NCBI GenBank assembly: GCA_045647885.1
Contig: JAZRMX010000021.1
Coordinates: forward strand, 1-38,827
Origin: HGM04593 sp045647885
Lineage (GTDB): Bacteria; Bacteroidota; Bacteroidia; Bacteroidales; Bacteroidaceae
Length of the DNA: 38,827 nucleotides
Direction: 5' to 3'
The notes under the pieces are model-generated. The model saw nothing but the letters and a program-made list of their open reading frames with translations, was not told the origin of the DNA and ran no database searches. The position numbers and the translations under genes were made by a program. Positions 16,412 to 24,713 of this stretch are shown here, in pieces (position 1 is the first letter of the stretch; every line of letters begins with the position of its first letter).

Positions 16412-16526
16412 AACTTGCCAAATTGCTTTGCGAAGATAAGAAATCCGGCTCACATAATAGCTAAAATATTAAACTTTTAACTACTTGCGAGCCGGACTAA
16501 CCGTTATATTATAAAATTTGTTCTTT

Positions 16527-18029
16527 TTAGAAACCGATGAAGATAAGCATCAAATATCCGAGCACAAGACCCAAGACACCTACAATAATACCCACAGTCA
16601 TCATATCCTTCTGCTCTATAAAACCGGTAGAGTGAGCTATCGCATTGGGAGGTGTACTGATGGGAAGAATCATAGACACCGAAGAAGCAATAGCGATACC
16701 CACCAACATTGCCTGAGGACCACCCACACCATCGAGAGCTGTACCAAGACCACTTGCTACCACGCCAAGCACGGGCACCAAGAGAGAGGTTGCAGCCGAG
16801 TGCGAAATGAAGTTAGAGAAACCGAAGCAGATTACACCGGCAAGAACCATAACCATAATGGGAGAGAACTCACCGAAAGGCACCGATTTAACAATGATGC
16901 TGCTGAGGCTGGTAGAACCTGCACCGCTGTAGTTCAGCGCAACACCAAGAGCAAAACCACCGGCAACCATCCACAGAACGCTCCAGTTGATCTCCTCGAG
17001 GTCGCGACGTGTAAGAATACCTGTGGCACAGAAAATTGCAATAGGAATCATAGCCACTACATTAGTGTCAATACCCCAAATATCGGTACCAAACATCCAC
17101 ATAAATATTGTAACGGCAAAAGCAATTACAACCGACCAAGTCTTGTAGTTCCAAGTAATGTCGCCCTCAATCTCAATCTTTATATTCTTCTGCTTGAAGG
17201 GGAAGAGGAAGCGCAAAAGCAACCACGAAAGGAAAAGAAGAAGAACAACAAAAGGAGCCATCTTTATAGTCCAATCAACAAAGCTGATACCCATACCCTG
17301 TGATGCCAAATAATCGAGAGCAATCATATTGGGAGGTGTGCCGATGGGGGTTATCATACCACCAAGGTTCGCACCTACGGGAATTGCAAGAGCAAGAGCA
17401 ATACGGCCCTTACCATCGGCGGGCAAAGAACGCAAAACCGGGCCAAGGAAAGCAAGCATCATAGCTGCTGTAGCAGTGTTGCTCACAAAAGCCGAGAATA
17501 TTGCGGTAACAAGCATAAAGCCCAGCAAAACCACCTCCGACTTTGTACCGAAAGGCTTTAGCAATACACGGGCAAGAGCCACATCGAGCTTCACTTTTGT
17601 CATACCGATTGCAAGCACGAAACCACCGATAAAGAGCATAATTGTGGGGTTCGAGAAACAAGCAAAAATACTTTTGAAAGGAACAAGGCCCACACCACCC
17701 TCGGGACGGAGGAAATTAAATGCACTTGTCGAAACCGTAAACAACATCACGGTTACCACAATCATTGAAGTCACCCAAGAAGGCATAGTCTCTGTAAGCC
17801 ACATAAGCGCAGCAAACACAAACAATGCAATAATACGCTGGTGAACAACTGTCAAGCCCTCAAGCCCTATCTCGTGATAGGTTTCTGTGGGAAGTAGCGC
17901 CACAACCATAGTTATGGCAACGATAAGAATAAGTTTCAGCGTACTGAGAGAAAGTGCTCTCTCTCTCTTTTGTGACTTGTCCTTCTGAATCTTCTCCAAA
18001 AGATTGAAGCCGGGGAAAATTTTAAACAT
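16527..18029 (-). CDS. DASS/SLC13 family sodium-dicarboxylate symporter
   Basis: A 500-residue inner-membrane transporter with about twelve hydrophobic segments. It shows the paired sodium/substrate motifs of the divalent anion:Na+ symporter family: SNTATAAMML in the first half and SHSAATSLLV in the second, each with a nearby proline-rich loop (GTPPNMIALDYL and STPPNAIAHSTGF). Known relatives import succinate, malate or fumarate, or in some cases sulfate. In Bacteroidetes a dicarboxylate carrier fits a succinate-producing metabolism, but the direction and substrate cannot be read from the sequence. A LysR regulator gene follows after 115 bases on the same strand. It is the first gene of the minus-strand run. 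Confidence 0.92.
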   Translation of the reverse strand: MFKIFPGFNLLEKIQKDKSQKRERALSLSTLKLILIVAITMVVALLPTETYHEIGLEGLTVVHQRIIALFVFAALMWLTETMPSWVTSMIVVTVMLFTVSTSAFNFLRPEGGVGLVPFKSIFACFSNPTIMLFIGGFVLAIGMTKVKLDVALARVLLKPFGTKSEVVLLGFMLVTAIFSAFVSNTATAAMMLAFLGPVLRSLPADGKGRIALALAIPVGANLGGMITPIGTPPNMIALDYLASQGMGISFVDWTIKMAPFVVLLLFLSWLLLRFLFPFKQKNIKIEIEGDITWNYKTWSVVIAFAVTIFMWMFGTDIWGIDTNVVAMIPIAIFCATGILTRRDLEEINWSVLWMVAGGFALGVALNYSGAGSTSLSSIIVKSVPFGEFSPIMVMVLAGVICFGFSNFISHSAATSLLVPVLGVVASGLGTALDGVGGPQAMLVGIAIASSVSMILPISTPPNAIAHSTGFIEQKDMMTVGIIVGVLGLVLGYLMLIFIGF

Positions 18030-18365
18030 AAATTACAATTTTTATTTGGTTAATTACATTATTGCCAAAAAAAAGATTTACCAAAATGGCGAACTCAAAA
18101 TTCACCATTTTATCAAATAAATGCTTAAATCTTACTAAACTTTGCAAAAATAACACTCTTTTTCACACCACAAGGAGCATCACTCATCGTTTTTATCTAT
18201 TACAGCTATTGGGAGAAACGATAACACTAAAAGCAAGGAAGCATTTTTATTAAAAAACACAAAAACGCAAGGAAAATTATACAAAAACACATATCTTTGT
18301 AATATAAATTTGGCAAAAGCCACATTAACAACCAAGAAAATAATAAAAAGACAGATAAACCAATT
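18030..18365. other. Divergent intergenic region between the DASS transporter and fabD
   Basis: These 336 AT-rich bases hold no gene. They contain the promoters of two divergent units. On the plus strand a TATCTTTG box at 18292-18299 fits transcription of fabD with a leader of about 60 bases; the -33 half is poor. I see no riboswitch-like fold. Confidence 0.5.
18292..18299 (+). promoter_or_regulatory. -7 box upstream of fabD
   Basis: TATCTTTG matches TAnnTTTG, 67 bases before the fabD ATG. No TTTG stands at the ideal distance upstream. Confidence 0.45.
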
Positions 18366-19265
18366 ATGAAAGCTTTTGTTTTTCCCGGACAGGGAGCACA
18401 ATTCAAAGGTATGGGAAAAGAACTGTACGACAGCAACCCCACAGCAAAAGAATACTTTGAAAAAGCGAACGAGATATTGGGTTTCCGCATAACCGACATT
18501 ATGTTTGAGGGAACCGACGAAGAACTTAAACAGACCAAGGTAACACAGCCCGCAGTCTTCATACACTCGGTAATTTCGGCAATAGCTCTCGGCGAAGACT
18601 TCGCCCCCGAAATGGTTGCAGGCCACTCACTCGGAGAATTTTCGGCACTCACAGCAGCCGGAGCATTATCGTTCGAGGACGGCTTGAAACTTGTGTACAA
18701 ACGTGCCCTCGCAATGCAAAAAGCGTGCGAAGCACAGCAATCGACAATGGCAGCCATACTTGCCCTCTCCGACGAAGAAGTAGAGCGCATCTGCGCCGAA
18801 GTGAGCGCAAACGGCAATGTCGTGGTAGCAGCCAACTATAACTGCCCCGGGCAGCTTGTAATATCGGGCGATATTGAAGGAATAAACAAAGCCTGCGAAG
18901 CTATGAAATCCGCAGGAGCCAAGCGCGCCCTTCCCCTTGCCGTAAGCGGTGCCTTCCACTCACCCCTTATGCAGCCTGCAAAAGAGGAGCTTGAGGCAGC
19001 TATCGTGGCAACAGAATTCAAAGCCCCCCTCTGCCCCATCTACCAGAACGTAGACGGCAAAGCCCACACCAACCCCGAAGAGATTAAGAACAACCTTATA
19101 GCACAGCTCACAGCACCCGTACGCTGGACAGCAAGTGTACAACAAATGATTGCCGACGGCGCAACCTCATTCACCGAGTGTGGCCCCGGCGCAGTACTTC
19201 AAGGAATGATTAAGAAAATTGCACCCTCGACAGGTGCCGAAAATATTGAACTATGTCACGCATAA
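18366..19265 (+). CDS. fabD: Malonyl-CoA:ACP transacylase
   Basis: A 299-residue enzyme of normal FabD length. It moves the malonyl group from coenzyme A to acyl carrier protein, feeding fatty-acid elongation in the cytoplasm. The nucleophile is Ser88 in GHSLGEFSAL; the partner His198 is in SGAFHSPLM; the oxyanion region FPGQGAQ is at 6-12; the carboxylate-binding Arg113 is in YKRALAMQ. The end of the gene overlaps the start of the GH13 gene by 13 bases in another frame, so the two are translationally coupled. The usual fab neighbours (fabH, fabG, acpP) are not present in this window, which makes this an isolated fabD at the head of an unusual cluster. Confidence 0.96.
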   Translation: MKAFVFPGQGAQFKGMGKELYDSNPTAKEYFEKANEILGFRITDIMFEGTDEELKQTKVTQPAVFIHSVISAIALGEDFAPEMVAGHSLGEFSALTAAGALSFEDGLKLVYKRALAMQKACEAQQSTMAAILALSDEEVERICAEVSANGNVVVAANYNCPGQLVISGDIEGINKACEAMKSAGAKRALPLAVSGAFHSPLMQPAKEELEAAIVATEFKAPLCPIYQNVDGKAHTNPEEIKNNLIAQLTAPVRWTASVQQMIADGATSFTECGPGAVLQGMIKKIAPSTGAENIELCHA

Positions 19266-20938
19266 TAATATATCAGATGTTGCCTCGCCTCTTCGGCAAC
19301 AGCAACGCCAACTGCGTTGCAGGCGGAACCATTGAACAGAACGGCTGCGGTAAATTCAACGATATAACCCCCAAAGCCCTGCGCGCCATACGCGACCTCG
19401 GCATAACCCATATATGGTACACAGGAGTTATAGAACACACCACCCGCACAAGCTACAGCAAATACGGCATTGAGGATACCCACCCCGCAACAGTAAAAGG
19501 CGAGGCTGGTTCACCCTACGCCATCAAGGACTACTACGACAACGACCCCGACCTCGCAGTCGATGTCAATAAACGTCGCGAAGAGTTCCGTGCCCTCATC
19601 GAGCGCACCCACAAAGCCGGAATGAAGGTTATTATGGACTTCATCCCCAACCACGTTGCACGCCACTACAAGAGCGACAACCGCCCTGCCGGCACATACG
19701 ATTTCGGCGAATTCGATGACAAGAACGCCTTCTTTGTAGGCCACAACAACTTTTACTACCTTGGCGACCAGTCATACGGCTGCAATATCGACGCACAGGA
19801 CTGCGCCGACGCCCCCTACAGCGAAAGCCCCTTGCGCGCAACAGGCAACGACTGCTTCGGCAGCCCCTCTCGCAACGACTGGTACGACACCGTAAAGCTG
19901 AACTATGGTATAGACTACCGCACAGGCAACCGCCAATTCTCGCCCGTGCCCAACACCTGGGTAAAAATGCTCAAGATACTGCAATACTGGGCAGCACAAG
20001 GCGTTGACGGCTTCCGTTGCGATATGATAGAGATGACACCCGTGGAATTCTGGCAGTGGGCAGTACCCAAGATTAAAGCAGAAAACCCCGGCATAATATT
20101 TATAGGTGAGATATACCAGCCCCACATCTACCGCACATTCATAAAGGATGGTGCGTTCGACTACCTGTACGACAAGGTGGGCCTCTACGACACCCTCAAA
20201 GGAGTTATGAGCGGCCAGACATCGGCAAACAACATCACATACACCCTGCAACAGACGGCCGACATACGCGAAAATATGCTCACCTTCCTCGAGAACCACG
20301 ACGAGCAGCGCATAGCATCGGACTTCTTCGCAGCAAAAGCCGAGAGAGCCCTCGCCGCAGCCATCGTATCGGTAGCCATCGGCAAACAACCCTTTATGCT
20401 CTACGCCGGTCAGGAGCTTGGCGAGCGCGGAATGGACAAAGAGGGCTACAGCGGAGTAGACGGCCGCACCACCATCTTCGACTACTGGAGTGTTGACACA
20501 CTGCGCCGTTGGAAAGGAGAAGGTAACTACGACACCACAAACCTCACCGAAGAGGAGAAAGCCCTGCAGGCCTTCTATGCCAAACTGCTCAACCTCTGCA
20601 ACAGCAGCGAAGCACTCAAAGAGGGTGAATTCTACGACCTGCAGTATGCAAACCCCTACAGCGACACATACGACAGCAACCACATATACACCTTCCTGCG
20701 CGGCAGCAAGAAAGAACTTGCACTCGTCGTAACCAACTTCAGCGACACAGAACGCGACTGCGAGATAACCATCCCCGAAGAGGCTTACGCATACTTCGGC
20801 ATCCCGAGCAGCAACAAAACAACAACAGCAACAGAACTGCTTGGTGGTGAAAAAATGGAGATTCTCCTGAACTCAGCCCAGAAGATATCCGTTAAAGTAG
20901 CAGCAAACAATGGACTTATAATAAAAATAAACAAGTAA
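19253..20938 (+). CDS. Cytoplasmic GH13 alpha-amylase family protein
   Basis: A 561-residue glycoside hydrolase of family 13. The conserved regions are all present: DFIPNHV (129-135), GVDGFRCDM with nucleophile Asp257, FIGEIY with acid/base Glu286, and FLENHDEQRI with the transition-state Asp350. A small beta-sandwich C-terminal domain follows the barrel. There is no signal peptide, so it acts inside the cell, probably on glycogen, maltodextrin or a related alpha-glucan. The second loop holds several cysteines (181, 184, 201). Its start codon lies inside the fabD end (13-base overlap), and the DUF4919 gene starts two bases after its stop. It therefore belongs to one transcription unit with genes of quite different roles. 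Confidence 0.92.
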   Translation: MSRIIIYQMLPRLFGNSNANCVAGGTIEQNGCGKFNDITPKALRAIRDLGITHIWYTGVIEHTTRTSYSKYGIEDTHPATVKGEAGSPYAIKDYYDNDPDLAVDVNKRREEFRALIERTHKAGMKVIMDFIPNHVARHYKSDNRPAGTYDFGEFDDKNAFFVGHNNFYYLGDQSYGCNIDAQDCADAPYSESPLRATGNDCFGSPSRNDWYDTVKLNYGIDYRTGNRQFSPVPNTWVKMLKILQYWAAQGVDGFRCDMIEMTPVEFWQWAVPKIKAENPGIIFIGEIYQPHIYRTFIKDGAFDYLYDKVGLYDTLKGVMSGQTSANNITYTLQQTADIRENMLTFLENHDEQRIASDFFAAKAERALAAAIVSVAIGKQPFMLYAGQELGERGMDKEGYSGVDGRTTIFDYWSVDTLRRWKGEGNYDTTNLTEEEKALQAFYAKLLNLCNSSEALKEGEFYDLQYANPYSDTYDSNHIYTFLRGSKKELALVVTNFSDTERDCEITIPEEAYAYFGIPSSNKTTTATELLGGEKMEILLNSAQKISVKVAANNGLIIKINK

Positions 20939-20940
20939 CA

Positions 20941-21603
20941 ATGAAAAAGATTGTAACACTTATAGCAATGCTTGTTACCATAATGGCAGCAAACGCGCAA
21001 GAGCAACTCGACTACAAGACCATAAAAGAGATTGTGGAGAACGAAAAAGAGTACTATAACGACATACTCGGTGTATACCTGAGCGACGACCCCCTTATCC
21101 GTATCGACGACTATGCTCTCGTATACTATGGTCACACATTCACACCCGAATACCGCGGAGCAAACGACGCCCTCGAGGATGAACTGAAGAACTACGCAGC
21201 AGCAGGCGACATATTCAAGCAGTACGAAACAGCAAAAAAAATCCTTGAATACAACCCCGTGAGCCTTAACGCCCTCTTCTATGCGTGGCGTGCAGCCGAC
21301 GAGCTCATCAAACCCGATGAAGAAACACAGTCCTATGTCAAGAAATACCTTGGCATACTCAATATGATAACTACCAACGGAGACGGCAAGAGCAGCCGCA
21401 CCCCCTACCGCGTTATCACCCCCGACGACCAGGACCACATACTCTACGGCGTGCTCGATGTCAACAACATCATCTCACGCAACCTCGACACAGGAACACT
21501 CTGCAACATCGTAACCATCGAGCCCACAGAGAAATTCCAGTCGCGCAAAGTATTCTTCGACGTTAGCCGTTACCTATCTCACACCGCAAAAGAGAAGAAA
21601 TAA
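20941..21603 (+). CDS. Exported DUF4919 family protein
   Basis: A 220-residue protein with a short signal peptide (MKKIVTLIAMLVTIMAANAQ, cleavage probably after Ala-Asn-Ala near 19). The body has the features I associate with DUF4919: DDYALVYYGHTFTPEYRG near 55-72 and a TPR-like helical middle (AKKILEYNPVSLNALFYAWRAADEL). No catalytic motif is seen and the function is not known. Proteins of this group are largely confined to Bacteroidetes and are periplasmic or envelope-associated. It begins two bases after the GH13 stop and its own TAA is directly followed by the TTG start of mtgA, so it sits in a tight operon with a peptidoglycan synthase. Confidence 0.75.
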   Translation: MKKIVTLIAMLVTIMAANAQEQLDYKTIKEIVENEKEYYNDILGVYLSDDPLIRIDDYALVYYGHTFTPEYRGANDALEDELKNYAAAGDIFKQYETAKKILEYNPVSLNALFYAWRAADELIKPDEETQSYVKKYLGILNMITTNGDGKSSRTPYRVITPDDQDHILYGVLDVNNIISRNLDTGTLCNIVTIEPTEKFQSRKVFFDVSRYLSHTAKEKK

Positions 21604-22269
21604 TTGAAAAAGATACTCAAGACAACAACAATTGCTATGCTCACACTAATCCTGTCGAGTATAGCAATTGTTATATTGTACAAGTACATCCCCATACCTG
21701 CCACGCCGCTAATGATCAGCCGGAACATAAGCGAAGAAACACCCATAAACTATAAGTGGACACCGCTCGAGGATATAAGCCCAAACCTCGCCCTTGCTGT
21801 AGTAGCATCAGAGGATAACCTCTTCACCACCCACCACGGATTCGACTTCGAGCAAATACGCATAGCCCGCAAAGAGGCACAGAAAGGCAAACGCCAGCGC
21901 GGAGCAAGCACCATAAGCCAGCAAACCGCCAAGAACGTATTCCTGTGGAACGGCCGTTCCTGGCTGCGCAAAGGGCTCGAAGCCTACTTCACCCTGCTCA
22001 TAGAAACCATTTGGGGCAAACAACGCATAATGGAAGTATACCTCAACTGCATAGAGATGGGCAACGGCATATACGGAGCAAGCGCAGTAGCCGAAAAACA
22101 CTTCAAGAAACACCCCTCCAAGCTCACCCGTGCCGAGTGCGCTCTAATAGCCGCCACCCTGCCCAACCCACGCGTATACAGCTCAAGGAAGCCATCGAAA
22201 TATATGCTCCGCAGGCAAAAGGCAATACTCAAGAATATGCAGAATATAGGGGTGGTAAAATACGAATAA
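21604..22269 (+). CDS. mtgA: Monofunctional peptidoglycan transglycosylase
   Basis: A 221-residue glycosyltransferase family 51 protein without a penicillin-binding domain. One membrane anchor lies at about 11-30. The GT51 motifs are clear: VASEDNLFTTHHGFDF with the catalytic Glu, RGASTISQQTAKN, then a second Glu in KQRIMEVYLNCIEMGNGIYGA. It polymerises lipid II into glycan strands on the periplasmic side of the inner membrane. The start is a TTG immediately after the TAA of the DUF4919 gene; the first ATG is 11 codons later and would remove the positively charged N-terminus, so TTG is preferred. A weak hairpin at 22270-22295 follows the stop. Confidence 0.9.
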   Translation: MKKILKTTTIAMLTLILSSIAIVILYKYIPIPATPLMISRNISEETPINYKWTPLEDISPNLALAVVASEDNLFTTHHGFDFEQIRIARKEAQKGKRQRGASTISQQTAKNVFLWNGRSWLRKGLEAYFTLLIETIWGKQRIMEVYLNCIEMGNGIYGASAVAEKHFKKHPSKLTRAECALIAATLPNPRVYSSRKPSKYMLRRQKAILKNMQNIGVVKYE

Positions 22270-22300
22270 AAAGCATATGCTTTGTATAAGCATATCAACC

Positions 22301-22341
22301 TGTGCAATTTTTGCACATACCAAGAAACAGAAGTACTTTTG
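22301..22341 (+). promoter_or_regulatory. Promoter of the AlaX-like gene with a palindrome over the -33 box
   Basis: TTTG (22310-22313) and TACTTTTG (22334-22341), 20 bases apart, form a Bacteroidetes-type promoter. A 17-base palindrome TGTGCAATTTTTGCACA (22301-22317, 7-base arms) covers the -33 box, as expected for a repressor or Crp/Fnr-like operator. Confidence 0.6.
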
Positions 22342-22370
22342 TGTTGATTATTCACGAAATTAAACAACCA

Positions 22371-22841
22371 ATGACAACCGATACCCCACAACTAAACGAG
22401 CATAACAAGACGGAGTACCCGCCCATGCACACCACCGAACACATCCTTAACCAAACAATGATAAGGCTATTCGGTTGCGAGAGAAGCCGCAACGCTCACA
22501 TAGAGCGCAAGAAAAGCAAGTGCGACTACACCCTGCCCACCGAGCCCACAGCCGAGCAGATAGCACAGATTGAGGAGAAAGTAAACGAAGTAATAACCCA
22601 AAACCTACCTGTGACCACAGAATATTGCACACGAGACAATGTACCGGCAGGAGTAGACCTCGGCAAGCTCCCCGACGACGCCAGCGAGACACTGCGCATA
22701 GTACGCGTGGGCGACTACGACACCTGCGCCTGCATAGGCACCCACGTGGAAAACACGTCGGAGATTGGCACGTTCAAAATTATAAGCCACACGTGGGAGA
22801 ACGGTACCCTGCGCCTACGTTTTAAATTATTGCAAAATTAA
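22371..22841 (+). CDS. AlaX-like stand-alone tRNA editing domain protein
   Basis: A 156-residue protein counted from the ATG at 22371; an in-frame GTG at 22302 lies upstream of the promoter and is not used. It resembles the editing domain of alanyl- and threonyl-tRNA synthetases. The zinc-binding pair HTTEH (His20, His24) and CIGTH (Cys121, His125) is intact, followed by the family signature VENTSEIGTFKI. Such free-standing proteins hydrolyse mischarged tRNA, usually Ser-tRNA(Ala), in the cytoplasm. The N-terminal beta-barrel of longer AlaX forms is absent, so this is a short form. The gene stands alone, with a 17-base palindrome across its promoter. Confidence 0.85.
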   Translation: MTTDTPQLNEHNKTEYPPMHTTEHILNQTMIRLFGCERSRNAHIERKKSKCDYTLPTEPTAEQIAQIEEKVNEVITQNLPVTTEYCTRDNVPAGVDLGKLPDDASETLRIVRVGDYDTCACIGTHVENTSEIGTFKIISHTWENGTLRLRFKLLQN

Positions 22842-22905
22842 GAGGGTATTTTCATCTTTTTTAAGCGTTTTTTTATAACTTCGTAGCTTGAAAGAATACC
22901 GCAGA

Positions 22906-23997
22906 ATGTTCGACAAAAGACAAATAGTAGTAAAGGCAAAAATACAAGGCACACTCAAAGAGATGTGTCACGATATTTTCGCATCCATCAGCGAGCTCAA
23001 CGTCTTAAAAATCACATTCTTCGGCCTCCCTGCAAGCAACAAAGAATATCTCACGCTAAACCGCGAATACCACTGCGTGGTAAAGGAATATTTCGGCGAG
23101 GAAGCTCCACTCGTAAGCTTTGTGGCACAGAAAAGCAGCTCGGCAACCCAAATTGCCGAGGTAACATACCTTGCCGACACCGATGCAAGAATAACCCACC
23201 ACAGCCGTTACAAGGTGCTGGAGCGTGGCACCACAAAAGAGCTGATAACCGAGGGTATCATACCAGCCGACATCGAAGCAACCACCTTTGAGCAAGCAAA
23301 AGAGATATTCGCGGCAATAGAAAACATTCTCACAAGCGAAGGATTCCAGGCCAGCGACATCTATCGCCAGTGGAACTACATAGAGGACATCACGGTAAAG
23401 AACGAGGATAGCCAGAACTACCAGGAATTCAACGACGCACGCAGCATATTCTACAGCAAGGCAAGTTGGAGCAACGGCTACCCCGCAGCCACAGGAATAG
23501 GCACTGCACGCGGCGGAATAATGATAGAACTGTACGCCATAAAAGGCTCTCCGGCAACCAACAAGCCCATTGACAACCCCATGCAGGTGGCCGCACACAA
23601 CTACTCGCAAAAAGTTCTCGAGGGCAAAGTGATGAAAGAACTAAGCGAGCGCACCACCCCAAAATTCGAGCGCGCGCGCATACTCGGCAACACAATCTAC
23701 ATATCGGGCACAGCAGCCATAAAAGGCGAAGAAAGCGCAACAAGCCAAGACACCGTGGCACAAGCAGAACTCACAATGCAAGTGATGAATAACCTCATTT
23801 CAAGAGAAAACATCCCCGTTGAAAACAGCGGTGCCACATACGACCTCCTGCGCGTATATGTAAAGAACGAAGAGGCAATACCCACCGTAAAAGAGTATAT
23901 GAACGCCCACTACCCCACAACACCCAAGCACTACCTGGTGAGCGACATCTGCCGCCCCGAACTCCTCATAGAGATAGAAGGCGTCGCACACATCTGA
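22906..23997 (+). CDS. Chorismatase (FkbO/Hyg5)-like protein of the Rid superfamily
   Basis: A 363-residue protein (ATG at 22906; an in-frame TTG at 22888 lies too close to the likely promoter). The second half is a YjgF/Rid-like domain (RILGNTIYISGTAAIKGEES, then QAELTMQVMNNLI and LRVYVKN). The middle has NGYPAATGIGTARGG and the segment NPMQVAAHNYSQKV, which resemble the FkbO/Hyg5 chorismate-cleaving enzymes of actinomycetes. Those make hydroxybenzoate or dihydroxycyclohexadiene carboxylate from chorismate. Whether this protein keeps chorismatase activity is open, as no pathway genes lie beside it; the similarity is judged from memory. It is monocistronic, with hairpins after the stop. Confidence 0.65.
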   Translation: MFDKRQIVVKAKIQGTLKEMCHDIFASISELNVLKITFFGLPASNKEYLTLNREYHCVVKEYFGEEAPLVSFVAQKSSSATQIAEVTYLADTDARITHHSRYKVLERGTTKELITEGIIPADIEATTFEQAKEIFAAIENILTSEGFQASDIYRQWNYIEDITVKNEDSQNYQEFNDARSIFYSKASWSNGYPAATGIGTARGGIMIELYAIKGSPATNKPIDNPMQVAAHNYSQKVLEGKVMKELSERTTPKFERARILGNTIYISGTAAIKGEESATSQDTVAQAELTMQVMNNLISRENIPVENSGATYDLLRVYVKNEEAIPTVKEYMNAHYPTTPKHYLVSDICRPELLIEIEGVAHI

Positions 23998-24031
23998 AAA
24001 CAATTCCTAACCAAAACAAAATAAACCAAAA

Positions 24032-24049
24032 CGGGCGAACAACCGCCCG
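24032..24049 (+). terminator. Short GC-rich hairpin after the chorismatase-like gene
   Basis: CGGGCG / CGCCCG with a 6-base loop, 35 bases after the stop. No U-run follows, so termination is uncertain. Confidence 0.35.
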
Positions 24050-24060
24050 GGCATACCCAT

Positions 24061-24100
24061 TATACATTTACAACGGCAAGAAGAGCCGCTTTAATGTATA
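24061..24100 (+). promoter_or_regulatory. 40-base two-tier hairpin just upstream of the Hsp20 gene
   Basis: Outer arms TATACATT and AATGTATA pair perfectly (8 bp); after an internal loop, CGGC and GCCG form an inner stem. The structure ends 21 bases before the Hsp20 ATG. It is either a dyad operator or a leader hairpin that could melt with heat. No consensus -7 box is seen close by. Confidence 0.5.
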
Positions 24101-24121
24101 ACAATTAAAACCCTTACAACA

Positions 24122-24643
24122 ATGAGTATGCCCATGAAACGCGGAGCGCAGCAGTGGCTCCCCAGCATTTTCAACGACTTCTTCGGCAGCGATTTCATTA
24201 CACGCACCGGCAGCACTGCCCCCGCAATCAACGTTTTTGAAACAGAAAAAGAGTACAAAGTGGACGTGGCAGCACCCGGAATGAAAAAAGAGGACTTCTG
24301 CATTAAGTTGAACGCCGACAACGACCTCTGCATCACCATAGAGAAAGATTGTTGCTGCAAGGAGAACGGCAACGAGTGCAAGTGCGACGAAAAGAAAGAG
24401 GGAGAAAAATGCAAGGACGACAAGTGTAAAGATGAAAAATGCTGCGAGCACGACGAGAACAAAGGCCGTTACCTTCGCCGCGAATTCTCTTACACCAAGT
24501 ACCAGCAGACACTTATACTCCCCGACGATGCCGACACTGCAAAAATCGCAGCAAAAGTACACCACGGAGTACTACACATAAACATTCCCAAAAAGACACC
24601 CGTACCCGAACAGAAGATGAGCCGACAGATAGCCATCGAATAA
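24122..24643 (+). CDS. Hsp20/alpha-crystallin small heat-shock protein with Cys-rich insertion
   Basis: A 173-residue small heat-shock protein. The alpha-crystallin domain begins at about residue 33 (APAINVFETEKEYKVDVAAPGMKKEDF) and ends with the strand KVHHGVLHINIPKK near 145-158. It binds unfolding proteins in the cytoplasm and hands them to ATP-dependent chaperones. Between the strand LCITIEK and the conserved GRYLRREFSY there is an insertion at about 76-114 that is almost all Lys, Glu, Asp and Cys, with nine cysteines (77, 78, 79, 86, 88, 97, 102, 107, 108). Bacteroidetes relatives, as I recall them, have a charged loop here without cysteines. The insertion could bind metal or sense redox state. 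A 40-base hairpin precedes the gene, and a bidirectional terminator follows. Confidence 0.9.
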   Translation: MSMPMKRGAQQWLPSIFNDFFGSDFITRTGSTAPAINVFETEKEYKVDVAAPGMKKEDFCIKLNADNDLCITIEKDCCCKENGNECKCDEKKEGEKCKDDKCKDEKCCEHDENKGRYLRREFSYTKYQQTLILPDDADTAKIAAKVHHGVLHINIPKKTPVPEQKMSRQIAIE

Positions 24644-24682
24644 ACCAGCAAGAATGTGACTTTCGAGCCACCCTCTTGGTTA

Positions 24683-24710
24683 GGGATTGAATAAAATTTT
24701 ATTCAATCCC
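24683..24710. terminator. Bidirectional terminator between Hsp20 and AlkD-like genes
   Basis: Perfect 28-bp palindrome (GGGATTGAATAAAA and its complement), followed by TTTTCATTT. It lies between the two convergent genes, 40 bases after the first and 4 bases before the end of the second. Confidence 0.85.
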
Positions 24711-24713
24711 TTT

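Noticed and set aside
19772..20683. 303-codon minus-strand frame inside the GH13 gene
   Set aside because: Antisense shadow of a clearly functional amylase; Val/Cys-rich composition is an artefact of the opposite strand.
20785..21438. 217-codon minus-strand frame across the GH13/DUF4919 junction
   Set aside because: Antisense to two coupled genes, with no domain and biased composition.
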